A stretch of DNA of 64,000 bases from the NCBI RefSeq assembly GCF_003391135.1, contig NZ_CP031455.1:8459501-8523500 (forward strand), read 5' to 3'. A program made the translations under genes and the position numbers. This document shows positions 1 to 7,619 of this stretch, one piece after another. The DNA is from Streptoverticillium olivoreticuli subsp. olivoreticuli. Its GTDB lineage: Bacteria; Actinomycetota; Actinomycetes; Streptomycetales; Streptomycetaceae. The stretch's first letter is position 1; the number at the start of each line of letters is the position of its first letter. Under the pieces are notes generated by a model. The model was not told where the DNA came from. It saw nothing but the letters and a program-made list of their open reading frames with translations, and made no database searches.

Positions 1-2010
1 CGAGGCCGCGGACGAGGGGCGGTAGCGGACGCCGCGCAGCGCGAGCGGGATCAGCACGACGATGATCAGCGCGTTGAAGACGATCGCCGAGCAGACCGCC
101 GAGGTCGGGCTGTGCAGGCTCATGATGTTGAGCTTGTCGAGGCCGGGGTAGGCCACCGCGAACATCGCCGGGATGATCGCGAAGTACTTCGCGACGTCGT
201 TGGCGATCGAGAAGGTGGTCAGCGCGCCGCGGGTGATCAGGAGCTGCTTGCCGATCTCGACGATCTCGATGAGCTTGGTGGGGTTGGAGTCCAGGTCCAC
301 CATGTTCCCGGCCTCCTTGGCGGCCGAGGTGCCGGTGTTCATGGCCACGCCCACGTCCGCCTGGGCCAGCGCGGGGGCGTCGTTGGTGCCGTCGCCCGTC
401 ATCGCGACGAGCTTGCCGCCGGCCTGCTCACGCTTGATGAGCGCCATCTTGTCCTCGGGCGTCGCCTCCGCGAGGAAGTCGTCGACCCCCGCCTCCTCGG
501 CGATCGCCTTCGCCGTCAGCGGGTTGTCACCCGTGATCATGACCGTTCTGATGCCCATGCGGCGCAGCTCGTCGAACCGCTCCCGGATGCCCTCCTTGAC
601 GACGTCCTTGAGGTGGACGATGCCCAGGACGCGCGCGCCGTCGCGGTCGTGGACCGCCACCACCAGCGGGGTGCCGCCGCTCTGCGAGATCCGCCCGACG
701 CTCTCGCGCACCTCCTCGCCCACCTCGCCGCCGGCCGCCGTCACCCACCCGGTGACGGCGCCCGCCGCGCCCTTGCGGACGCGGCGCCCGCCGATGTCGA
801 CCCCGCTCATACGGGTCTGCGCGGTGAAGGGGACGAACGTGGCCCGGGTCAACTCCCCTTCCGTACGGGCCCGCAGGGCGTACCGCTGCTTGGCGAGGAC
901 GACGATCGAGCGGCCCTCGGGCGTCTCGTCCGCGAGGGAGGACAGCTGGGCCGCGTCGGCGAGTTCATCGGCGCCCACCCCGCCGACGGGGAGGAACTCG
1001 GCGGCCTGGCGGTTGCCGAGCGTGATGGTCCCCGTCTTGTCGAGGAGGAGGGTGTTGACGTCGCCCGCGGCCTCGACGGCGCGGCCGGACATGGCCAGGA
1101 CGTTGCGCTGGACGAGGCGGTCCATGCCGGCGATGCCGATCGCCGAGAGCAGTGCGCCGATGGTGGTCGGGATGAGGGCGACCACGAGGGCGACCAGGAC
1201 GACGATGCTCTGTTCGGCGCCCGCGAAGACCGCGAACGGCTGGAGGGTGCCGACCGCGATCAGGAACACGATGGTCAGCGAGGCGAGCAGGATGTTCAGC
1301 GCGATCTCGTTCGGTGTCCGCTGCCGGGCCGCGCCCTCCACCAGCGCGATCATCCGGTCGATGAAGGTCTCGCCCGGCTTGGAGGTGATCTTGACGACGA
1401 TGCGGTCGGAGAGCACCTTGGTGCCACCGGTGACAGCCGAGCGGTCACCGCCGGACTCACGGATGACCGGCGCCGACTCGCCCGTGATCGCGGACTCGTC
1501 GACCGACGCGACGCCCTCGACGACGTCCCCGTCGCCGGGGATGATCTGCCCGGCCTCGACGAGGACGCGATCGCCCGGCCGCAGCTCCGCGGCCGGCACC
1601 TCCTCCTCGTGGACGTCGCCCGCCCCCGGCCGCCGGTCGGTGAGGCGGCGCGCCGTCGTCCGGGTGCGGGTCCGGCGCAGGGTCTCCGCCTGGGCCTTGC
1701 CGCGTCCCTCGGCCACCGCCTCGGCGAGGTTGGCGAACACCGTGGTCAGCCAGAGCCAGACGGCGATCACCCAGGGGAAGACACCGGGGTCCTTGACCGC
1801 CGACAAAGTGGTGAGGACCGCCCCGGTCTCGACGACGAACATGACCGGGTTGTGCACCATCAGACGCGGGTCGAGCTTGCGCAGGGCGCCGGGGAAGGCG
1901 GTCACGAGCTGCCCGGGGTCCACCAGGCCGCCGGAGACCCGGTGCGGCTCGCGCCGCGTGGACGGGCCGCCCTCGGGAGAGGCGGGGGAGGGGACCGAGG
2001 GGGTGGGCAT
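1..2010 (-). CDS. kdpB: Potassium-transporting ATPase B subunit KdpB (partial, C-terminus off window)
   Basis: Catalytic P-type ATPase subunit of the KdpFABC high-affinity K+ uptake complex in the cytoplasmic membrane. The minus strand reads open from ATG 2010 to the window edge, about 670 residues, so roughly the last 25-30 residues are missing compared with the usual 680-700. The phosphorylation motif DKTGT is visible, together with the TGES actuator motif and the hinge TGDGTNDAPALAQADVG near the C-terminal third. Its start overlaps the kdpA stop (TGATG), which indicates translational coupling. kdpC and the kdpDE regulators would lie to the left and are not visible. Confidence 0.96.
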   Translation of the reverse strand, partial: MPTPSVPSPASPEGGPSTRREPHRVSGGLVDPGQLVTAFPGALRKLDPRLMVHNPVMFVVETGAVLTTLSAVKDPGVFPWVIAVWLWLTTVFANLAEAVAEGRGKAQAETLRRTRTRTTARRLTDRRPGAGDVHEEEVPAAELRPGDRVLVEAGQIIPGDGDVVEGVASVDESAITGESAPVIRESGGDRSAVTGGTKVLSDRIVVKITSKPGETFIDRMIALVEGAARQRTPNEIALNILLASLTIVFLIAVGTLQPFAVFAGAEQSIVVLVALVVALIPTTIGALLSAIGIAGMDRLVQRNVLAMSGRAVEAAGDVNTLLLDKTGTITLGNRQAAEFLPVGGVGADELADAAQLSSLADETPEGRSIVVLAKQRYALRARTEGELTRATFVPFTAQTRMSGVDIGGRRVRKGAAGAVTGWVTAAGGEVGEEVRESVGRISQSGGTPLVVAVHDRDGARVLGIVHLKDVVKEGIRERFDELRRMGIRTVMITGDNPLTAKAIAEEAGVDDFLAEATPEDKMALIKREQAGGKLVAMTGDGTNDAPALAQADVGVAMNTGTSAAKEAGNMVDLDSNPTKLIEIVEIGKQLLITRGALTTFSIANDVAKYFAIIPAMFAVAYPGLDKLNIMSLHSPTSAVCSAIVFNALIIVVLIPLALRGVRYRPSSAAS

Positions 2011-3674
2011 CAGTGCAGCCCTTCCGCGAGCGGTCCCAGCGCCAGCGCCGGGAAATAGGTGAGGCCGACGACGGCGATGACCACCCCGGTCAGCAGACCG
2101 ACGAACTGCGGCCGGTGGGTGGGCAGCGTGCCCGCCGTGACCGGAACCGGGCGCTGCCGTGCCAGGGCCCCGGCCAGGGCCAGGACGAACACCATCGGCA
2201 GGAAGCGGCCGAAGATCATCGCCAGGCCGAGCCCCGCGTTGTACCAGACGGTGTTGGCCTGCAGCCCCGCGAAGGCGGAGCCGTTGTTGTTGGCCGCCGA
2301 GGTGAAGGCGTAGAGCACCTCCGAGAAGCCGTGCGGACCGGGGTTGGCCATCGCCGCCCGCTCCCCGGGCAGCGCCATGGCGATGCCCGAACCGACCAGG
2401 ACGACGGCCGGCGTGGTGAGGATGTACAGCGACGCGAACTTCATCTCCCGGCCGCCGAGCTTCTTGCCCAGGTACTCGGGCGTGCGGCCCACCATCAGCC
2501 CGGCCACGAACACGGCGACGACCGCGAGGACCAGGATGCCGTACAGACCGGAACCGGTGCCGCCGGGAGCGATCTCACCGAGCATCATGTTGAAGATCAG
2601 CAGACCGCCACCACCCGGTGTGTACGAGTCGTGGGCGGAGTCGGCCGCGCCGCACGAGGTGAGCGTGGTGGACACGGCGAACAGCGCCGAGGCCCAGATC
2701 CCCAGGCGCTGCTCCTTGCCCTCCATCATCCCGCCTGCCGCGTGGCCCGCCGAACTGCTCACGCTGTGCAGCTCGTTCGCCGTCACGACGGCCACCGAGG
2801 CCGCCCAGACCAGTCCCATGACGGCCAGGACCGCGTACCCCTGCCGCCGGTCGCCGACCATCGTGCCGAAGGTGCGGGGCAGGCAGAAGGGGATCACCAG
2901 CAGCAGGTAGGTCTCCAGGAGGTTGGTGAAGGCGGTGGGGTTCTCGAACGGGTGCGCGGAGTTGGCGTTGTAGAAGCCGCCACCGTTGGTGCCCAGCTCC
3001 TTGATGGCCTCCTGCGAGGCGACCGGACCACCGGTGATGCCCTGGTGGCCACCGGCGATCGTGGTGAGCGTCCGGACACCGTGGAAGTTCTGGATCACCC
3101 CGGCGGCCACCAGGGCGATCGCGAAGACGAGGGAGAGGGGAAGCAGGACACGCAGGACGACGCGGGTCAGATCGGCCCAGAAATTGCCGACGCGGTCGGT
3201 CCGCTCGCGGGTGAACCCACGGATCAGGGCCGCGGCGACGGCGATCCCCACCGCCGCCGAGACGAAGTTCTGCACGGCCAGACCGGCCATCTGCACCAGG
3301 TGGCCCATGGTCTGCTCGCCCGAGTACGACTGCCAGTCGGTGTTGGTGACGAACGAGGCCGCGATGTTGAACGCCTGGTCCGGCGGTACGGGCTTCATGC
3401 CCAGCGACAGCAGCAGGTGGTTCTGCACGCGCTGGAACACGTAGAGGAACACCATCGAGACCAGTGAGAAGGCCAGCATGCCGCGGAGATAGGCGGCCCA
3501 CGTCTGTTCGGTGTCCGCGCCGACACCGCCCGCGCGGTAGGCGAGCCGCTCGGGGAGCAGGTGCCGGGTGGTGGTCAGGCAGCGGGCGATGTGGTCGCCC
3601 AGGGGGCGGTGGGAGAGGGCGAGCGCTCCGACGAGGGCGAGGATCTGCAGCCAGCCCGCGAGAGTCCCGTTCAT
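2010..3674 (-). CDS. kdpA: Potassium-transporting ATPase A subunit KdpA
   Basis: K+-translocating channel-like subunit of KdpFABC, an integral membrane protein of 554 residues (normal length). I chose ATG 3674 because the protein then begins MNGTLAGWLQ as KdpA proteins do, and because the codon overlaps the kdpF stop in the same TGATG arrangement seen at the kdpA-kdpB junction. The longer upstream reading would run through kdpF and the insertion sequence. Selectivity-filter-like segments such as TNGGGFYNANSAHPFENP are present. Confidence 0.96.
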   Translation of the reverse strand: MNGTLAGWLQILALVGALALSHRPLGDHIARCLTTTRHLLPERLAYRAGGVGADTEQTWAAYLRGMLAFSLVSMVFLYVFQRVQNHLLLSLGMKPVPPDQAFNIAASFVTNTDWQSYSGEQTMGHLVQMAGLAVQNFVSAAVGIAVAAALIRGFTRERTDRVGNFWADLTRVVLRVLLPLSLVFAIALVAAGVIQNFHGVRTLTTIAGGHQGITGGPVASQEAIKELGTNGGGFYNANSAHPFENPTAFTNLLETYLLLVIPFCLPRTFGTMVGDRRQGYAVLAVMGLVWAASVAVVTANELHSVSSSAGHAAGGMMEGKEQRLGIWASALFAVSTTLTSCGAADSAHDSYTPGGGGLLIFNMMLGEIAPGGTGSGLYGILVLAVVAVFVAGLMVGRTPEYLGKKLGGREMKFASLYILTTPAVVLVGSGIAMALPGERAAMANPGPHGFSEVLYAFTSAANNNGSAFAGLQANTVWYNAGLGLAMIFGRFLPMVFVLALAGALARQRPVPVTAGTLPTHRPQFVGLLTGVVIAVVGLTYFPALALGPLAEGLH

Positions 3675-3763
3675 CAGAATCTCTCGGGAAAGAGCAGGCA
3701 GAGCACCAGATAGACCACCAGGCACACGGCCACGACCAGTCCCACGATGTTTTCCGCGCTCAT
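3674..3763 (-). CDS. kdpF: KdpF small membrane subunit
   Basis: A 29-residue single-span peptide beginning MSAENIVGLV and ending LLFPERF, the form of actinobacterial KdpF, which stabilises the Kdp complex. It is the first gene of the intact kdpFAB run and its stop overlaps the kdpA start. The present start codon is ATG, whose first bases come from the end of the adjacent IS110 element. If that element is removed, the start becomes GTG, overlapping the stop of the small gene at 5241-5324. Any native operon promoter beyond the element is therefore cut off unless transcription reads through it. Confidence 0.88.
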   Translation of the reverse strand: MSAENIVGLVVAVCLVVYLVLCLLFPERF

Positions 3764-4002
3764 TAGGGGACCATCCCTTCTGCAGCCCTCTTCGGTAGGG
3801 TTGTGACCTCTCGGTCCCGGTGGGTGCATGGCTTGTGGCGCGAGCCATTCGATGGCCACTGTGAGTTGTGCCAGCCCCGCCGGGCCGAGGCCGTCTGATC
3901 GGCATCAGGGACACGCCCCGCAGAGGGCCGATTAATGAGCTTCCGGCAGACGTCCTCACCACCGGGCAGGTGCTCCGCGCACGACACAGGAGTACTTCTT
4001 TC
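3763..4002 (+). ncRNA. Possible bridge-RNA region of the IS110 element
   Basis: Noncoding 5' end of the element, between the left boundary and the transposase start. In characterised IS110-group elements this region is transcribed as a bridge RNA with two loops that pair with target and donor DNA. I did not derive a fold here. The assignment rests on position and family only. Confidence 0.3.
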
Positions 4003-5223
4003 GTGTTCATCGGATGGGACTGGGCGACCGAGACCCACGACGTGACTGTCATGGACAACTCCGGTGCCCGAGTTGCCCGTTGGGAGCTCGCGCACACCGA
4101 GGAGGGCATCGCCCGAACCCTGGCCAAACTGGCGAAGCACGGCAGTCCGGCGGATCTTCCGGTCGCCATCGAGACCACCCGCGGCCTGGTGGTGGACCGG
4201 CTGCTGGCCGCCGGGCACCCGGTGGTGCCGGTGCACCCCAACGCCTTCCACGCGATGCGTCCGCGCTGGGGCGCCTCCAAGGCCAAGACGGACGCCGGGG
4301 ACAGTCTCAAGCTCGCCGACTACCTGCGCACCGACGGGCACTTCCTGCCCCGGCTGGAGCCGACCGAGCAGGTCACGATGGAACTGCAGGCCCTCACCCG
4401 GCAGCGGGCCGACCACGTCGCGGCCCGCATCGCCGCGATCAACCAGCTCGCCGCGCTGCTGGATACGCACTGGCCCGGAGGCAAGGCCGTCTTCTCCAGC
4501 CTCGACAGCGACATCGCCCTGGCGTTCCTGGAGCGATACCCCACCCCAGCCGCGGCCGCCAAGCTCACCGCCGGGCGCCTGGAAGCATGGTGCAAGCGCC
4601 GCGGCTACTCCGGCAAGAAGCCCGGAAGCGTCCTCATCGAACGCCTCCGGTCCTCGCCGAAGCCGGCCTCCCGGCTCAGCGACAGCGTGATCGCACAGCT
4701 GGTCCGTGTCCAGGTCCAGCTGGTCAAGGGCATCCGGGCCACGATCCGCTCGCTGGACGAGGCCATCGCCGACGCGGTCGCCGCCCACCCCTACGCACAG
4801 CTGTTCGCGACCATGCCCCGCATTGGGACGGTCAACCTCGGGCAGATCGTCGGCGAGATCGGTCCGATCCTGGAACGCTCCAAGACCAGCGAACAGTTCA
4901 TCGCCGAAACCGGCGTCGTCCCGGTCACCCGGGCGTCCGGCAAGTCCCGCGTGGTGACCTTCCGTTACGCGGCCAACCGTCGCGCCCGCCTGGCCGTCGT
5001 CGGCTACGCCGACAACAGCAGGCACGCAAGCGACTGGGCTGCGAAGATCTACAACGACGCGCGGGCGAACAAGAAACGCCATCCACACGCCGCCCGCATC
5101 CTCGCCCGCGCCTGGCTGCGGGTGATGTGGGCCTGCTGGCGCACCGGCACCTGCTACGACCCCGATACCCATCGGGCCAACAACAAGATCAATCAGGATC
5201 CCGAGGCGGCTCTGGCGGCATAG
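4003..5223 (+). CDS. IS110-family transposase
   Basis: Recombinase of 406 residues that moves the surrounding element. GTG 4003 is preferred over upstream in-frame codons: ACAGGAGT lies about ten bases upstream and the protein then starts directly with the family's FIGWDWA segment. Visible features are the N-terminal RuvC-like DEDD domain (D in GWDWA, E in AIETTRG, D in KTDAGDSLKLAD) and the C-terminal transposase_20 domain, starting near LFATMPRIGTVN and containing the SGKSR segment. The gene is intact, so the element may still be active. Confidence 0.93.
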   Translation: MFIGWDWATETHDVTVMDNSGARVARWELAHTEEGIARTLAKLAKHGSPADLPVAIETTRGLVVDRLLAAGHPVVPVHPNAFHAMRPRWGASKAKTDAGDSLKLADYLRTDGHFLPRLEPTEQVTMELQALTRQRADHVAARIAAINQLAALLDTHWPGGKAVFSSLDSDIALAFLERYPTPAAAAKLTAGRLEAWCKRRGYSGKKPGSVLIERLRSSPKPASRLSDSVIAQLVRVQVQLVKGIRATIRSLDEAIADAVAAHPYAQLFATMPRIGTVNLGQIVGEIGPILERSKTSEQFIAETGVVPVTRASGKSRVVTFRYAANRRARLAVVGYADNSRHASDWAAKIYNDARANKKRHPHAARILARAWLRVMWACWRTGTCYDPDTHRANNKINQDPEAALAA

Positions 5224-5240
5224 AGGTTGACTCAGGGAAC

Positions 5241-5324
5241 TCACAGCCGCTCGACCCCCTTGACCGCCAGATGGAGGAGAACGAACGCGACGACGGTGAG
5301 ACCGATGAATGCCAGGTCCGCCAT
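5241..5324 (-). CDS. Small kdp-associated membrane peptide (27 aa)
   Basis: Reads MADLAFIGLTVVAFVLLHLA followed by a short charged tail (VKGVERL): one hydrophobic span with a basic/acidic C-terminus. It lies on the kdp strand just beyond the insertion sequence. Deleting the element makes its TGA overlap a GTG start of kdpF. From memory, short peptides of this type sit directly before kdpF in other Streptomyces, so I read it as the original first gene of the operon, now separated by IS110. Function unknown. Confidence 0.7.
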   Translation of the reverse strand: MADLAFIGLTVVAFVLLHLAVKGVERL

Positions 5325-5617
5325 GGGCGATACACCCCGTTGATTCAAGGCGTGGGGGCTGTGGGGCGCGAGGTGACCGCGCGGGGATCACGTTAACGGC
5401 GGATGTCGGTGATGCGGCTGAGGAACACGCCAGGCATCGACGGGTACGCGGTGATCGCTCACAGTGTTCACGGTGTCGCGATACGTGAATCCCGTTCCGT
5501 GGAGCGCGACATCATGCCCACCTCCCCATCCGGCCGGTGCGGCCGCCCTGAGCGCCTCAGCCGCAGCGGAGGTATAACGGGTGGTGTGGTGGGTGGTGTC
5601 CCGGCGAGGAGGGACAG
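5325..5617. other. Divergent intergenic region, kdp small gene / GH15
   Basis: About 290 bases between the small kdp gene (minus) and the GH15 gene (plus). It should hold the native kdp operon promoter and the GH15 promoter. I see a good ribosome site (GGCGAGGAGGGAC) before the GH15 start but no operator I would commit to. Confidence 0.5.
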
Positions 5618-7489
5618 ATGAAGCACGAAGCCGGATCGCAGCGCTCCGCCTACCTGCCGATCGAGGACCACGGGATCATCGGCGACCTGCACACGGTGGC
5701 GCTCGTGGGGGTCGACGGCACGATCGACTGGTGCTGCCTGCCGCGCTTCGACGCGCCCTCCGTCTTCGGCTCCCTCCTCGACGCCGAGCACGGCGGCACG
5801 TTCTCCGTCGCGGTCCGCGAGGTGGAACACACCAAGCAGCTGTACATGCCGGACTCCAATGTGCTGCTGACCCGGTTCCTGGCCCAGCAGTCGGTCGCGG
5901 AGCTGTACGACTTCATGGTGCCCGATCACGAGTCCTGCCCGGCCGCGGGCATCCGGCAGATCGTCCGGCAGGTGCGCGTGCTGCGCGGCCGGGCCACCGT
6001 GGACGTGTACTGCCGCCCGGCGTTCGACTACGCCCGCGCCCCGCACGAGGTGACCGTGGTGGAGGGCGCCGGAGCCGTCTTCGCCAGCTCCGCCGGGAGC
6101 CTGGCGCTGCGCTCGTCCGTCCCCCTGCGCGCCGACGGCGGCGCGGCCCGCGCGACCGTGACCCTGGATGCCGGGCAGTCGCTGGAACTCGCGGTCCAGT
6201 GGGACGGCGACGGTACCCTCGGCGGTGACGCCCTGCGGCCCATCGACTGCGTCGAGGCGACCCGGCTGCTCTACGACACGCTGCGCTACTGGGACGGCTG
6301 GCTGCGCCACTCCAACTACCAGGGCCGCTACCGGGAAATGGTCGAACGCTCGGCGCTCGCCCTGAAACTCCTCGTCTACCAGCCCACCGGCGCCCTCGTC
6401 GCCGCGGCCACCACATCACTGCCCGAGTCCCCCGGCGGCGGCCGCAACTGGGACTACCGCTACACCTGGATCCGTGACGCGGCCTTCACCCTCTACGCGC
6501 TGATGCGCCTGGGCTTCACCGAGGAGGCCGCCGCGTTCGTCGACTGGCTGCACCAGCGCTGCGCGGACGCCCCGCCGGGCACCGGACTGCAGGTCCTGTA
6601 CGGCATCGACGGCAGGCCCGACCTGCCCGAGACCGTGCTCGGCCACCTGTCGGGCTACTGCGGGGCCCGCCCGGTCCGCATCGGCAACGCCGCCGCCCAG
6701 CAGGTCCAACTCGACATCCACGGCGAGCTGATGGACTCCGTGTACCTCTACAACAAGCACGGCGAGCCCATCTCCTACGAGCTGTGGGAGGCGTTGGCCC
6801 GGCAGCTGGAATGGCTGGAGAAGCACTGGGAGGACCCGGACGACGGGATCTGGGAGACCCGCGGCGGCCGGCAGCGCTTCACCTACTCCGCGCTGATGAC
6901 GTGGGTCGCCTTCGAGCGGGCGATCCGCATCGCCCGCCACCGAGGCATGCCCGCCCCGATCGAGCGCTGGCGCGACACCGCCGCCGCTGCCTACCGCTAC
7001 GTACAGGAACACTGCTACGCGCCGGACCTCGGGGCGTACTGCCAGTACCCGGACAGCTCCGTGCTGGACGCCTCGCTGCTGGTGATGCCGCTGGTGAAGT
7101 TCACCGGTCCCAAGGACCCGCGGTTCCTGTCCACCGTGCGCCGCATCTCCGACGAGCTCGTCAGCGACAGCCTCGTGCACCGTTATCAGTCGGACGGATC
7201 CGACGGGCTGGCCGGCCAGGAGGGCACGTTCAACCTGTGCTCGTTCTGGTACGTCGAAGCCCTGGCCCGCGCCGGGCGGGTCGGCGAGGCCCGCTACATC
7301 TTCGAGAAGATGATCTCGCACGCCAACCACGTGGGTCTCTACGCCGAGGAGATCGGCCCCGCGGGCGAAGCCCTGGGCAACTTCCCGCAGGCCTTCACCC
7401 ACCTGGCCCTGATCAGCGCCGCCACCAACCTCGACCGCGCCGTCAGCGCCCACCGAGGGGTGGCCGCCCGGAACTGGAACACGGGCTGA
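5618..7489 (+). CDS. Glycoside hydrolase family 15 protein (glucoamylase/trehalase-like)
   Basis: Cytoplasmic (no signal peptide) GH15 enzyme of 623 residues, expected to hydrolyse alpha-linked glucosides such as trehalose or maltooligosaccharides. The N-terminal trehalase-like beta domain begins with YLPIEDHGIIGDLHTVALVG. The (alpha/alpha)6 catalytic domain contains the characteristic GGGRNWDYRYTWIRDAAF segment. A glutamate in IWETRG and another in LYAEEIGP are the likely acid/base pair. ATG 5618 follows GAGGAGGGAC. The substrate cannot be decided from sequence. Confidence 0.9.
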   Translation: MKHEAGSQRSAYLPIEDHGIIGDLHTVALVGVDGTIDWCCLPRFDAPSVFGSLLDAEHGGTFSVAVREVEHTKQLYMPDSNVLLTRFLAQQSVAELYDFMVPDHESCPAAGIRQIVRQVRVLRGRATVDVYCRPAFDYARAPHEVTVVEGAGAVFASSAGSLALRSSVPLRADGGAARATVTLDAGQSLELAVQWDGDGTLGGDALRPIDCVEATRLLYDTLRYWDGWLRHSNYQGRYREMVERSALALKLLVYQPTGALVAAATTSLPESPGGGRNWDYRYTWIRDAAFTLYALMRLGFTEEAAAFVDWLHQRCADAPPGTGLQVLYGIDGRPDLPETVLGHLSGYCGARPVRIGNAAAQQVQLDIHGELMDSVYLYNKHGEPISYELWEALARQLEWLEKHWEDPDDGIWETRGGRQRFTYSALMTWVAFERAIRIARHRGMPAPIERWRDTAAAAYRYVQEHCYAPDLGAYCQYPDSSVLDASLLVMPLVKFTGPKDPRFLSTVRRISDELVSDSLVHRYQSDGSDGLAGQEGTFNLCSFWYVEALARAGRVGEARYIFEKMISHANHVGLYAEEIGPAGEALGNFPQAFTHLALISAATNLDRAVSAHRGVAARNWNTG

Positions 7490-7573
7490 CGGCAGGCCGG
7501 AGCCCCGGCCTCCGCTCCGACCTGCGGATACACAGGTTCTTCCCATGGACGGCCGTGGCGTGCCGCGGGACAA

Positions 7574-7593
7574 TTAGTTGACAACGGCTAAGT
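7574..7593. promoter_or_regulatory. Candidate MarR operator before MFS-marR pair
   Basis: TTAGTTGACAACGGCTAA contains a GTTG-a-CAAC dyad flanked by TTAG and CTAA, the usual shape of a MarR-family site. It lies about 30 bases upstream of the MFS gene whose last codon overlaps a marR gene. This fits autoregulation by that regulator. Confidence 0.45.
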
Positions 7594-7619
7594 ATCTCGG
7601 GGGCGGGAGGCGGCCGGTC

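Larger units (their letters stand above)
3763..5243 (+). mobile_element. IS110-family insertion sequence inside the kdp operon
   Basis: A 1.48-kb element holding one DEDD transposase gene. The limits are inferred from the flanks: CTCA lies at 3759-3762 and again at 5240-5243, and excising one copy with the intervening DNA rejoins the small kdp gene to kdpF with a normal GTGA stop/start overlap. As usual for IS110 elements there are no long terminal inverted repeats. About 240 noncoding bases precede the transposase, the place where the IS110 subgroup carries its guide (bridge) RNA. Confidence 0.85.

Noticed and set aside
112..2058. Long plus-strand ORFs across kdpB
   Set aside because: Shadow frames of a high-GC gene; the minus strand carries a full P-type ATPase reading.
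3764..4310. Upstream extension of the kdpA frame through kdpF and the insertion sequence
   Set aside because: KdpA begins at 3674 by family N-terminus and overlap with kdpF; the extension is antisense to the transposase.
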